From assembly GCF_020176695.1 (NCBI RefSeq), contig NZ_JAIWIA010000024.1:1-64000 (forward strand): 64,000 nt of DNA, written 5' to 3'. Each line of letters begins with the position of its first letter. The stretch's first letter is position 1. The DNA comes from Massilia sp. MS-15. GTDB taxonomy: Bacteria > Pseudomonadota > Gammaproteobacteria > Burkholderiales > Burkholderiaceae_D. The notes under the pieces were generated by a model. The model had not been told where the DNA came from, ran no database searches, and saw only the letters and a program-made list of their open reading frames with translations. Below, one piece after another: positions 35,713 through 44,073 of this stretch. The position numbers were made by a program, and so were the translations under genes.

Positions 35713-37506
35713 ATGGTGAGCTACCAAGCCCCGCTGAAAGACATGCAGTTCGTGCTGAACGAACTGGCCAACCTGGCTGAAATCAACCAGCTGCCCGGCT
35801 GCGAAGAAGCCACCCCCGACACGGTCGATGCCGTGCTCGAGGAAAGCGCGAAGTTCTGCGGCGAGGTCGTCGCTCCGCTGAACCATGCGGGCGACAAGGA
35901 ACCGAGCTTCTGGAAAGACGGCAGCGTCACCACCTCGAAAGGTTTCCGTGACGCCTTCCGCGCCTTTGCCGATGGCGGCTGGCAGGGCATCCAGCATCCG
36001 AGCGAATTTGGTGGCCAGGGCCTGCCGAAGCTGGTCGCGACGCCGTGCATGGAGATGCTGCACGCGGCCAACCTGTCCTTCGCGCTGGCCCCGCTGCTGA
36101 CCGACGGCGCCATCGAGGCGCTGCTCACCGCCGGTTCGGATGAACAGAAACAGCTGTTCCTGGAGCCGCTCATCAGCGGCAAGTGGACCGGCACCATGAA
36201 CCTGACCGAGCCGCAGGCCGGTTCGGACCTGGCCGCCGTGCGCACCCGCGCCGAGCCGCAGGGCGACGGCACCTACAAGATCTTCGGCACCAAGATCTTC
36301 ATCACCTATGGCGAGCACGACATGGCGGAGAACATCATCCACCTCGTGCTGGCGCGCACTCCGGACGCACCGGCGGGCGTGAAGGGCATCTCGCTGTTCA
36401 TCGTGCCGAAGTTCATGGTCAATGCCGACGGCTCGCTGGGCGCACGCAACGACGCCCACTGCGTCTCGATCGAACACAAGCTGGGCATCAAGGCTTCGCC
36501 GACCGCCGTGCTGCAGTTCGGCGACCACGGCGGCGCCATCGGCACCCTGGTGGGCGAAGAGAACCGCGGCCTCGAGTACATGTTCATCATGATGAACGCG
36601 GCCCGCTTCGGCGTTGGCATGCAGGGCGTCGGCCTGGCCGAACGCGCCTACCAGCAGGCGGTTGCTTTCGCCAAGGACCGCGTGCAGTCGCGCGAAGTGG
36701 CCGGCTCCCCGGGCCCGGTCGCCATCATCAACCACCCGGACGTGCGCCGCATGCTGATGTCGATGCGTTCGCAGACCGAGGCGGCGCGCGCGCTGGCCTA
36801 CGTCGGCGCCGCTTTGTCCGACATCGCGCACAGCCATGCCGATGAGGCGACCCGCAAGGCGAACCTGGCGGTGTACGAATACCTGGTCCCGGTCATCAAG
36901 GGCTGGTCGACCGAGATGAGCGAGAACGTGACCCGCGACGGCGTGCAGGTGCATGGCGGCATGGGCTTCATCGAAGAGACTGGCGCGGCCCAGCACTACC
37001 GCGACGCCAAGATCCTCACCATCTACGAAGGCACGACCGCGATCCAGGCCAACGACCTGGTCGGCCGCAAGACCGTGCGCGATGGCGGCGCCGTGGCCAA
37101 GTCGCTGATCGAACAGGTGCGCGCCGTCGAAGCGCAACTGGGGGAGCAGCAGGGTGAGGAGTTCGCGGCCATCCGCCGCCAGCTGGCGCTCGGCGCGGCC
37201 GCGCTGGAGGAAGTGGTGGACTTCGTGGTGGCGTATGGCAAATCGGACGTGCGCGCCGTGTACGCGGGCAGCGTGCCCTACCTGAAGCTGGCCGGCATCG
37301 TGCTGGGTGGCTGGCAGATGGCGCGCGCCGCATTGGTCGCCCAATCGAGGCTGGCGGCAGGTGAGGGCGATGCCTCCTTCCTGCGCGCGAAGATCGCCAC
37401 CGCGCGCTTCTTCGCCGACCACGTGCTGTCCTCGGCACCTGGCCTGCGCACCGCCATCGTCGAAGGCGCGCCGGGCGTGCTGGCGCTGGACGTCGAGCAG
37501 TTCTGA
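35713..37506 (+). CDS. Acyl-CoA dehydrogenase, long form with C-terminal extension
   Basis: A 597-residue FAD enzyme that introduces the alpha,beta double bond into acyl-CoA and reduces ETF. Motifs include GKWTGTMNLTEPQAGSDLAAVRTRA (flavin and substrate binding), KIFGTKIFITYGEHDMAENI, and QVHGGMGFIEETGAAQHYRDAKILTIYEGTTAIQ with its likely catalytic Glu (quoted in part). The roughly 130-residue C-terminal extension matches the FadE12/DmdC-like subclass rather than the 380-residue short forms. AGGAG lies three bases before ATG 35713 and six before GTG 35716, so either could start translation. Confidence 0.93.
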   Translation: MVSYQAPLKDMQFVLNELANLAEINQLPGCEEATPDTVDAVLEESAKFCGEVVAPLNHAGDKEPSFWKDGSVTTSKGFRDAFRAFADGGWQGIQHPSEFGGQGLPKLVATPCMEMLHAANLSFALAPLLTDGAIEALLTAGSDEQKQLFLEPLISGKWTGTMNLTEPQAGSDLAAVRTRAEPQGDGTYKIFGTKIFITYGEHDMAENIIHLVLARTPDAPAGVKGISLFIVPKFMVNADGSLGARNDAHCVSIEHKLGIKASPTAVLQFGDHGGAIGTLVGEENRGLEYMFIMMNAARFGVGMQGVGLAERAYQQAVAFAKDRVQSREVAGSPGPVAIINHPDVRRMLMSMRSQTEAARALAYVGAALSDIAHSHADEATRKANLAVYEYLVPVIKGWSTEMSENVTRDGVQVHGGMGFIEETGAAQHYRDAKILTIYEGTTAIQANDLVGRKTVRDGGAVAKSLIEQVRAVEAQLGEQQGEEFAAIRRQLALGAAALEEVVDFVVAYGKSDVRAVYAGSVPYLKLAGIVLGGWQMARAALVAQSRLAAGEGDASFLRAKIATARFFADHVLSSAPGLRTAIVEGAPGVLALDVEQF

Positions 37507-37513
37507 ATGTTGG

Positions 37514-37617
37514 GTGGGCGGTCCTCCGCCCACGCGTTCGAACGGTCCTTGAATAGCCTGTGTGTCTATTCACATGCTGATTGAACGCGTGGGCGCGGGA
37601 GCGCCCACGCGTTCAAT
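37514..37617. repeat. Paired palindromes sharing the GTGGGCG core
   Basis: Hairpin one: GTGGGCGG-TCCT-CCGCCCAC (37514-37533). Hairpin two: a perfect 17-bp stem, ATTGAACGCGTGGGCGC (37580-37596), with its complement at 37601-37617 around GGGA. The second starts two bases before the convergent TM2 gene's stop. The CGTGGGCG/CGCCCACG core matches the element at 25295-25472. It sits between convergent genes and could also terminate transcription both ways. Confidence 0.6.
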
Positions 37618-37618
37618 G

Positions 37619-38032
37619 TCAGCCGTACGACCCGCCCGTATAGAGCAGGTCGAACACCCGCGCGATCGTCCCGATCAGCACGATCGCCCCCACCCCCAGG
37701 ATCAGCACCAGCACCAGGGCCAGCACCCAGTTCGAGCGCGAGGTTTTGCCGCTGCCCTTGTTGTGCTGCGCATCCCAGGCCTCGTCCGGCGTCAAGCCGA
37801 TCACCAGCCCCTCGATGAAGCCCGCGATGTAGGACAGCAGCAGCGGCAGCAGCACGTAGAACGGATGCGGCTTCACGGCGCCCCACAGGATGCCGGTCAG
37901 CGGCAGGCTGCACAGGTGCAGCAGGCCGAGGCGGTCGCTGCCGCCCTTCAGGTAGAAACGGTGGACGCCGAAGCCGCCCAGCAGCAGGGCGAGGAGGGCG
38001 GCGAAGGTCTTGTTCTTGTGCTGGACAGCCAT
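37619..38032 (-). CDS. TM2-domain membrane protein
   Basis: A 137-residue protein. The N-terminal TM2 motif is KTFAALLALLLGGFGVHRFYLKGGSDRLGLLHL: two helices with the conserved GxxGxHRFYxG turn (quoted in part by KTFAALLALLLGGFG and HRFYLKGG). About two further helices follow, the last being VLALVLVLILGVGAIVLIG. Function unknown; TM2 proteins are common small membrane proteins. Start ATG 38032 (MAVQHKNK) is preferred over the in-frame ATG 38044. It is divergent from the ATPase gene with 32 bases between starts. Confidence 0.82.
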   Translation of the reverse strand: MAVQHKNKTFAALLALLLGGFGVHRFYLKGGSDRLGLLHLCSLPLTGILWGAVKPHPFYVLLPLLLSYIAGFIEGLVIGLTPDEAWDAQHNKGSGKTSRSNWVLALVLVLILGVGAIVLIGTIARVFDLLYTGGSYG

Positions 38033-38064
38033 GAGCGTTGCCAAAAGTTCAGGAAAACGGAAGT

Positions 38065-38874
38065 ATGGTGCAAAATGACAAGGAAGGCACGCGTTGCGTG
38101 CAGCCAGCCCATCTTCCGACCATGCTCAAGACGCGCGCCTACCTGGCAGAGATCCAGATCAAACCGACGGCGCCGCGCGCGCCGCCGGCGTTTCCTTTCA
38201 CGCTGCCCGCGATCCGCTCCCTCGAGCGCCTGGTGCTGCACCCGAAGGTCACCTTCCTGGTCGGCGAGAACGGCTCCGGCAAATCGACGCTGCTGGAGGC
38301 GATCGCGGTCGGCATGGGTTTCAATGCCGAAGGCGGCAGCCGCAATTTCAATTTCGCCACCCGGGCCTCGCATTCCAGCCTGCACGAGCACCTGCGCTTC
38401 GTGCGCGGCATCGAGCGGCCGCGCGACGGGTTCTTCCTGCGCGCGGAGAGCTTCTACAACGTCAGTACCGAAATCGAGCGGCTGGATGAGTTTCCAAACG
38501 GTCCATTGATGAGGGCATATGGCGGCGAGCGCTCGCTGCATGAGCAGTCGCATGGCGAAGCCTTCCTCAGCCTGTTCATGAACCGCTTCCGCAAGGACAG
38601 CTTTTACGTGCTGGACGAGCCGGAGGCCGCCCTGTCGCCCCAGCGCCAGCTGGCCCTGCTGGGCCGCCTGCACGACCTGGCCGGCGAACACTGCCAGTTC
38701 GTCATCGCCACCCACTCGCCGATCCTGATGGCTTACCCGGAGGCTACCATCTACGCCTTCGGCGAGGACGGCATCGGGCAAGTCGCCTACGAGGAGACGG
38801 AGCACTACCGCGTCACCCGCGATTTCCTCGCCAATCCGGCACGCATGTTGCGGATCCTGATGGGGGAAGACTAA
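38065..38874 (+). CDS. Small AAA/ABC-type ATPase (predicted, COG3910-like)
   Basis: A 269-residue soluble ATPase with Walker A GENGSGKST (about residue 70), a signature-like region with HGEAFLSLF, Walker B SFYVLDEPEAALS and H-loop ATHSPIL. It resembles stand-alone ATPases related to SMC/RecF/ABC heads. No membrane partner gene is adjacent. Several starts are possible; ATG 38065 has GGAAG nearby, while ATG 38122 (MLKTRAYLAEI), where similarity would begin, lacks a ribosome-binding site. The biological role is unknown. Confidence 0.85.
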   Translation: MVQNDKEGTRCVQPAHLPTMLKTRAYLAEIQIKPTAPRAPPAFPFTLPAIRSLERLVLHPKVTFLVGENGSGKSTLLEAIAVGMGFNAEGGSRNFNFATRASHSSLHEHLRFVRGIERPRDGFFLRAESFYNVSTEIERLDEFPNGPLMRAYGGERSLHEQSHGEAFLSLFMNRFRKDSFYVLDEPEAALSPQRQLALLGRLHDLAGEHCQFVIATHSPILMAYPEATIYAFGEDGIGQVAYEETEHYRVTRDFLANPARMLRILMGED

Positions 38875-38970
38875 GGGAGGTGGCCTTGCGACGCAAAATA
38901 GGTGATAATGCTCAATTCGCCGAACCTCACGCCGCCGGGTTGTCCAACCGCGCCGTGTTGCTATAACCGC

Positions 38971-39000
38971 TTGCCCCTCTCCAGGCTTACGCGCTATAAT
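38971..39000 (+). promoter_or_regulatory. Promoter of the rpsP operon
   Basis: TTGCCC (38971-38976) and a perfect TATAAT (38995-39000), 18 bases apart, lie 40 bases before the rpsP ATG. Confidence 0.6.
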
Positions 39001-39040
39001 CGTCGGCTTTCTCCGTCCAATACAACTTTTTGGAAATATT

Positions 39041-39289
39041 ATGGTCGTTATCCGTTTGGCTCGTGGCGGCGCAAAAAAGCGCCCGTTCTACAACATCGTT
39101 GCAACCGATTCGCGTAACCGTCGCGATGGCCGTTTCATCGAGCGCATCGGTTTCTACAACCCGATGGCATCGGGCGCTGAAGTCGGCCTGCGTATCGCTG
39201 CCGACCGCCTGGCTCACTGGCAAGGCGTTGGCGCACAACTGTCGCCGACCGTTGCTCGCCTGGTCGCCAACCAGCAGCCTGCAGCCTAA
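39041..39289 (+). CDS. rpsP: 30S ribosomal protein S16
   Basis: An 82-residue ribosomal protein with the canonical [20 protein letters not shown] and [14 protein letters not shown]. It is the first gene of the conserved rpsP-rimM-trmD-rplS operon, with rimM starting 17 bases after its stop. Confidence 0.98.
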   Translation: MVVIRLARGGAKKRPFYNIVATDSRNRRDGRFIERIGFYNPMASGAEVGLRIAADRLAHWQGVGAQLSPTVARLVANQQPAA

Positions 39290-39306
39290 GTAAGGCAGGT
39301 CAAGGC

Positions 39307-39861
39307 TTGACCGATTCGGCAGCATCCGGGGTGGAAGTCCCCGACGACCTGGTGCAGGTCGGATACGTCTCCGGCGCGTTCGGGATCGTGGGAGGCCTGC
39401 GTGTCACCCCGTTCTCGGTGGACGCCGATGCGCTGCTGAAGGTCAAGACCTGGTGGATCGACAAGCCGACCCTGCGTTCCGTCTCGGTACGCACGGCTAA
39501 GATGCATGGCGGCGACGTGGTCGCCACCCTGGTCGGCATGCGTGACCGCAACGACGCCGAAGCGCTCAAGGGCGCAGCGGTGCAGGTGTCGCGCAGCGAG
39601 TTCCCGCAACTCGAAGAAGACGAATACTACTGGTCCGACCTGATCGGGCTGGATGTGGTCAACCTGGAGGGCGAAGCCCTCGGCAAGGTGACCGACATGA
39701 TGCACAACGGCGCGCAGTCGATCCTGCGGATCGCGCCGGTGGACGCAGGCGCCCCGGATGCGAAAGTGTCGGAGCGCCTGGTGCCGTTTGTCGACGCTTT
39801 CGTCAAGAACGTCGACCTGGGCGCAAAACTGATTACCCTGGATTGGGGTCTGGATTATTGA
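39307..39861 (+). CDS. rimM: Ribosome maturation factor RimM
   Basis: A 184-residue 16S processing factor that binds S19 and assists 30S head assembly. N-terminal domain: VQVGYVSGAFGIVGGLRVTPFS; C-terminal PRC-barrel: YYWSDLIGLDVVNLEGEALG and LVPFVDAFVKNVDLGAKLITLDW. The start is taken as TTG 39307, preceded by AAGGCAGGTCAAGG; a GTG at 39331 is an alternative that keeps the whole core. The operon context supports the identity strongly. Confidence 0.95.
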   Translation: MTDSAASGVEVPDDLVQVGYVSGAFGIVGGLRVTPFSVDADALLKVKTWWIDKPTLRSVSVRTAKMHGGDVVATLVGMRDRNDAEALKGAAVQVSRSEFPQLEEDEYYWSDLIGLDVVNLEGEALGKVTDMMHNGAQSILRIAPVDAGAPDAKVSERLVPFVDAFVKNVDLGAKLITLDWGLDY

Positions 39862-39899
39862 CCCGCGTGGTAGCGTGCAGCCTGTGAAGCGAGGTTCCG

Positions 39900-40661
39900 G
39901 TGCAGTTTGACGTCGTGAGCTTGTTTCCCGAGATGTTCGCAGCGCTGACGCAGTCGGGCGTGACCCGGCGCGGCATCGAGCAGGGGCGCTGGGGCCTGCA
40001 TATCTGGAACCCGCGCGAATTCACGCAGGACCGCCACCGCACCGTGGATGACCGCCCTTACGGCGGCGGCCCCGGGATGGTGATGCTGGCCAAGCCGCTG
40101 GAGGCCGCGATCGCTGCCGCCAAGCAGCGTCAGGTCGACATGGGCTTGAGCACACCGCGCGTGGTGTTCATGTCGCCGCAGGGCAAACCCCTGACGCACG
40201 AGCGTGTCGTGGCCTTGAAGGACGAACCGGGACTGGTGGTGCTGTGTGGCCGCTACGAAGGCGTGGACCAGCGTTTGCTGGACCGCTGCGTCGACGAGGA
40301 AATCTCGCTCGGCGACTTCGTGCTGTCGGGTGGCGAACTGCCGGCGATGGCGCTGATGGATGCGGTCGTGCGGCTGCTGCCTGGCGTGCTGGGCGACGAA
40401 GCCTCGGCGGTCGAAGACAGTTTCGTCAACGGCCTGCTCGATTCGCCGCATTACACGCGCCCGGAAGTCTACGAGGGCGAGCCGGTGCCGCCGGTTTTGA
40501 TGGGCGGTAACCACGCCGAAATCATGAAGTGGCGCCGCCAGCGCATGCTGGAGGCGACATGGAAGAAACGGCCGGATCAGCTGGAGCGGGCGCGTGCCGC
40601 CGGCCAGTTGACCAAGCTGGACGAAAAGTTTCTGGCAGAGCTGAACAAGCCTGCCGAGTAA
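39900..40661 (+). CDS. trmD: tRNA (guanine-N1)-methyltransferase
   Basis: A 253-residue SPOUT-fold methylase making m1G37 in tRNAs to prevent frameshifting. Canonical [51 protein letters not shown] and [15 protein letters not shown], the knotted AdoMet-binding region. It starts at GTG 39900, with GAGG six bases upstream. Third gene of the rpsP operon. Confidence 0.97.
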   Translation: MQFDVVSLFPEMFAALTQSGVTRRGIEQGRWGLHIWNPREFTQDRHRTVDDRPYGGGPGMVMLAKPLEAAIAAAKQRQVDMGLSTPRVVFMSPQGKPLTHERVVALKDEPGLVVLCGRYEGVDQRLLDRCVDEEISLGDFVLSGGELPAMALMDAVVRLLPGVLGDEASAVEDSFVNGLLDSPHYTRPEVYEGEPVPPVLMGGNHAEIMKWRRQRMLEATWKKRPDQLERARAAGQLTKLDEKFLAELNKPAE

Positions 40662-40780
40662 GAATGCACCTTGTGTGCATGAGCAAGCGGGCGTGTTGCC
40701 TGCGTGTTTAACCCCATCCTCTACCGGGCAACGCAGTTTGTATCCTCGGCGCCGGCAAGATGGTCATTGGAGTGATAAAA

Positions 40781-41167
40781 ATGGATCTGATCCAACAACT
40801 CGAGCAAGAAGAAATTGCGCGCCTCGGCCGCAACATCCCTGACTTCGCACCGGGCGACACCGTGGTCGTCAGCGTCAACGTCGTCGAAGGCAACCGCAAG
40901 CGCGCCCAGGCATACGAAGGCGTCGTCATCTCGCGTCGTAACCGCGGCCTGAACTCGAACTTCATCGTTCGCAAGATCTCGTCGGGCGAAGGCGTCGAGC
41001 GTACCTTCCAGCTGTACTCGCCGCTGATCGCTTCGATCGAAGTGAAGCGTCGTGGTGACGTCCGTCGCGCCAAGCTGTACTACCTGCGTGAGCGTTCGGG
41101 CAAATCGGCACGTATCAAAGAAAAACTGCCGCAGCGTAAAGTCAAGACCGCAGCAGCAGCCGAGTAA
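40781..41167 (+). CDS. rplS: 50S ribosomal protein L19
   Basis: A 128-residue ribosomal protein with [36 protein letters not shown] and [21 protein letters not shown]. The start is ATG 40781, preceded by TTGGAGTGATAAA; an upstream in-frame ATG (40760) would add seven atypical residues. The 119-base gap after trmD may hold an internal promoter. A terminator follows. Confidence 0.98.
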   Translation: MDLIQQLEQEEIARLGRNIPDFAPGDTVVVSVNVVEGNRKRAQAYEGVVISRRNRGLNSNFIVRKISSGEGVERTFQLYSPLIASIEVKRRGDVRRAKLYYLRERSGKSARIKEKLPQRKVKTAAAAE

Positions 41168-41185
41168 TCGCTACTGTGTCATGAG

Positions 41186-41216
41186 AAAGGCATCCGCAAG
41201 GATGCCTTTTTCTTTA
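41186..41216 (+). terminator. Rho-independent terminator of the rpsP-rplS operon
   Basis: A perfect 10-bp stem, AAAGGCATCC/GGATGCCTTT, with a GCAA loop (41186-41209), followed by TTCTTT; 18 bases after the rplS stop. Confidence 0.88.
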
Positions 41217-41247
41217 TGCGACCCTGTTTTTGCCTTTAGGAACTTTT

Positions 41248-41916
41248 TTGACCAAGACCTTGTTCGATCCCGGCGCCATGCCCGTCGAGGGCCTGGCCGG
41301 CGAAGCGCCGCTCGCGCCGGACGTGTTGACGGCGCAGGCGGTGCGGGCCCGCTTCGCCCGCACCTTGCCCTGGGATCCTGAACCCTCGGACGAAGCCCTG
41401 GCCGCGCCCAGCCTGCGCCTGCGCCGCGCCGCCGTGCTGCTACCCCTGGTCGAGCGTCCCGCGGGCCTGAGCGTGCTGCTGACCCGGCGCACCGAGCACC
41501 TGTCCAGCCATGCGGGGCAGGTGAGCTTTCCCGGCGGCCGGGCCGAAGAGCTGGATTCCTCGCCGATCGAGACCGCCCTGCGCGAGACCGCAGAAGAGAT
41601 CGGCCTGCACCGGCGTCATGTGGAGATCGTCGGCGTGCTGCCGGAACACGTCACCATCAGCGCCTACCGGGTGACACCGGTGGTGGCCCTGGTGCAGCCG
41701 CCGTTCGCGCTGCGTCCTGATCCGGGCGAGGTGGCCGAGATCTTCGAAGTGCCGCTGGCCTTCCTGATGTCCGGCGCCAACCACGAGCGCCGCTCGGTGG
41801 CCCTGCCCGACGGCACCGGCAAGCGCAGCTTCTATGCCATGCCCTACCAGGATTACTTCATCTGGGGCGCGACGGCGGCCATGCTGCGCAACCTGTACCA
41901 TTTCCTGCGGGCCTGA
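41248..41916 (+). CDS. NUDIX hydrolase, CoA pyrophosphatase type
   Basis: A 222-residue enzyme. The NUDIX box is visible as GGRAEELDSSPIETALRETAEEIGL (quoted region about residues 93-117, with key residues G, E, RE, EE and G). The preceding LLTRRTEHLSSHAGQVSFPGG is the CoA-pyrophosphatase (NudL/YeaB) variant, which cleaves CoA and its derivatives. The start is inferred as TTG 41248 because AGGAAC sits seven bases upstream; another in-frame TTG lies at 41230. It follows the ribosomal operon terminator. Confidence 0.88.
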   Translation: MTKTLFDPGAMPVEGLAGEAPLAPDVLTAQAVRARFARTLPWDPEPSDEALAAPSLRLRRAAVLLPLVERPAGLSVLLTRRTEHLSSHAGQVSFPGGRAEELDSSPIETALRETAEEIGLHRRHVEIVGVLPEHVTISAYRVTPVVALVQPPFALRPDPGEVAEIFEVPLAFLMSGANHERRSVALPDGTGKRSFYAMPYQDYFIWGATAAMLRNLYHFLRA

Positions 41917-42036
41917 ACCCGCACCGCGACCTGGTCCACGGGACCAGGCCAGGTCGATTCCCGAATTGATTCCGGCTGGCTTCTCCGCTATCGTAGCGGG
42001 CAGCATGGACTTGCCAGAATAAAAAAGGATTCCTGA

Positions 42037-42996
42037 ATGACATTTTTCTCCATCCTCGTCGCGCTCATCATCGAGCAGCTCAAGCCGCTGCGCGCCGACA
42101 ACCAGGTATACGGTGGCATCAAGGGCCTGGCGATGCGCATCGAGGGCTGGTTCAATGCGGGCGAGCAGAAGAACGGTCGGATGGGCTGGATCCTGATGAT
42201 GCTGGCCCTGATGCTGCCGACCTGGCTGGTGTACTGGGTCTTCATGCGCTACAACCTGGTGCTGCTGGCCTTTGCCTGGAACGTGCTGATCGTCTACCTG
42301 ACCCTGGGGTTCCGCCACTACAGCCACTATTTCACTTCCATCCAGCTGGCCCTGAACCAGGGCGACGAAGCCAGCGCGCGCCAGCTGCTGGCCGAGTGGA
42401 CCCGCAGCGATACGGTCGGCATGGACGCCACCGAGATCTGCCGCGTGGCCGTCGAAAAATCGCTGATCACCACCCACCGCAACGTATTCGGCGTATTCTT
42501 TTGGTTCCTGATGCCCTTCGGTCCCGCGGGCGCGGTGCTGTACCGCGTCTCGGAATACCTGGCGCGCGCCTGGAACGAGCCCGACCATATGCGCAACGAG
42601 GCCTTCGGCCAGTTCGCCGCCAGGGCCTTCTACTGGATCGACTGGGTGCCGGTGCGCCTGACGGCGGTGGCCTTCGCCGTGGTCGGCAACTTCGAGGATG
42701 CGATCTACGCCTGGCGCAATTTTGCCGGCCGCTGGGCCGAGGAATCGCGGGGCATCCTGCTCGCCGCGGGCGGCGGGGCGATGGGCGTGCGCCTGGGGAC
42801 GCCGAACGAGAACGCGCCCGAACCGCTGCCGCTCGATGCCGCCACGGTGGACCTGAGCGACCGCGATACGGAGATGCTGCCGGGCGAGGAGCCGAACCTG
42901 CGCGCGCTGCAGAGCACGGTGGGGCTGGTGTGGCGGGCGCTGATCCTGTGGATGATCCTGCTGCTCCTGCTGTCGAGCGTGGTGTGGCTGGGCTGA
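42037..42996 (+). CDS. CobD/CbiB-family membrane protein
   Basis: A 319-residue integral membrane protein with about five helices, related to the CobD/CbiB and AmpE group. Visible are TFFSILVALIIEQLKPLRADNQ at the start and the core segment TTHRNVFGVFFWFLMPFGPAGAVLYRVSEYLARAW (quoted in part). No other cobalamin synthesis gene is in the window, so true adenosylcobinamide-phosphate synthase activity is doubtful; an AmpE-like or unknown envelope role is as likely. The last helix ends at the C-terminus (WMILLLLLSSVVWLG). Confidence 0.8.
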   Translation: MTFFSILVALIIEQLKPLRADNQVYGGIKGLAMRIEGWFNAGEQKNGRMGWILMMLALMLPTWLVYWVFMRYNLVLLAFAWNVLIVYLTLGFRHYSHYFTSIQLALNQGDEASARQLLAEWTRSDTVGMDATEICRVAVEKSLITTHRNVFGVFFWFLMPFGPAGAVLYRVSEYLARAWNEPDHMRNEAFGQFAARAFYWIDWVPVRLTAVAFAVVGNFEDAIYAWRNFAGRWAEESRGILLAAGGGAMGVRLGTPNENAPEPLPLDAATVDLSDRDTEMLPGEEPNLRALQSTVGLVWRALILWMILLLLLSSVVWLG

Positions 42997-43115
42997 GCGG
43001 GGGCTGAATTGTGAACAGGTCTCGTCCGTGAGTCTTCTATAAGATATAATAGTGAACTGAGCTGATCTGAGCTTGTTCTCTTTCACGCAGTATCCTTGTT
43101 TCAGCAAGCAGCACT

Positions 43116-43466
43116 ATGGCCGAGTTACCGCACACCACGGACAAGAAGCTCAAGGACGAGTTTTTTATCCTGGGCATTACGAGCAAAGGCAGGCAGTTCC
43201 GCCCCAGCGATTGGGCCGAGCGCCTGTGCGGGGTCATGTCCTGCTTCGCCCCCGGCGCCGCCGGCCGTGATTCCCACCTCCAGTTTTCCCCCTGGGTGCA
43301 CCCCACCGTCGTCAACGGCGTCAAGGCCGTGGTTGTCAGCCGCGAGCTGCAGCAGGTCGAGCCCCTCGCCTACCACTTCGTGCTCAATTTCGCCAAGGAC
43401 AACGATCTGCAGGTGGCCGACGCCTGCTTCGTGCCGCCCCCGGACGCCAGCAAGCCGGCGGCCTGA
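43116..43466 (+). CDS. DUF3579 protein
   Basis: A 116-residue soluble protein fitting DUF3579, found mainly in betaproteobacteria: FFILGITSKGRQFRPSDWAERLCGVMSCF, WVHPTVVNGVKAVVV and DNDLQVADACFV (short parts quoted). No function is established. A TATAAT at 43045-43050 upstream may be its -10. It stands alone. Confidence 0.85.
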   Translation: MAELPHTTDKKLKDEFFILGITSKGRQFRPSDWAERLCGVMSCFAPGAAGRDSHLQFSPWVHPTVVNGVKAVVVSRELQQVEPLAYHFVLNFAKDNDLQVADACFVPPPDASKPAA

Positions 43467-43550
43467 CCCCCTTTACGATTCCGGAACTGGCGCTATGATG
43501 AAAGTCATGGCGCCAGTTTTCATTGGGCCAGCGGAAACAAGGAGAGCAGC

Positions 43551-44000
43551 ATGCACATCCGCGATATCTGCACCAGCGAAGCCGCCCACTGCACGCGCGA
43601 CGAGACCGTGCAGGGCGCGGCGCTCATGATGCGCCGCCGGCACGTGGGCGACGTGGTCGTCGTCGACCGCCTCGACGGCGCCAGCGTCCCGGTCGGCATC
43701 CTGACCGACCGCGACATCGTCGTATCCGTCATCGCTCCCGGGCTCGATCCGGCCAGCCTGCAGGTGGGCGACATCATGGCCGACGACCTCCTGCTCGCGC
43801 ACGTGACGGACGACGTCTACGGGACCATCGAGCGCATGCGCCAGCGCGGTATCCGGCGCGTGCCGGTCATCGACGAGCAGGGAAATCTGGCCGGCATCGT
43901 CAGCGCCGACGACCTGTTCGAGTTCCTGGCGCAAGAGATGGCGGAATTATCCCGTATTAGCCCATATCAACAAGCTCACGAAAAGCGGGCCCGCCAGTAG
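43551..44000 (+). CDS. CBS-domain pair protein
   Basis: A 149-residue protein made of two CBS motifs: MHIRDICTSEAAHCTRDETV...VGILTDRDIVVSVIAPG and VGDIMADDLLLAHVTDDVYGTIERMRQRGIRRVPVIDEQG...GIVSADDLFEFLA (quoted in parts). CBS pairs bind adenosyl ligands such as AMP, ATP or AdoMet and usually regulate a partner; stand-alone forms are common in proteobacteria. AAGGAG lies before ATG 43551. Partner unknown. Confidence 0.9.
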   Translation: MHIRDICTSEAAHCTRDETVQGAALMMRRRHVGDVVVVDRLDGASVPVGILTDRDIVVSVIAPGLDPASLQVGDIMADDLLLAHVTDDVYGTIERMRQRGIRRVPVIDEQGNLAGIVSADDLFEFLAQEMAELSRISPYQQAHEKRARQ

Positions 44001-44073
44001 CGATCCGGTCTGCTACCATCCTGCATTCAAGAACATGCAGGGTGGAAACGTCCTGCCAACATGACAGGACACC

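Noticed and set aside
42037-42996. Calling this gene a true cobalamin synthase CbiB
   Set aside because: Only family-level resemblance is visible and no other cobalamin genes occur in the window, so I kept the neutral CobD/CbiB-family call.
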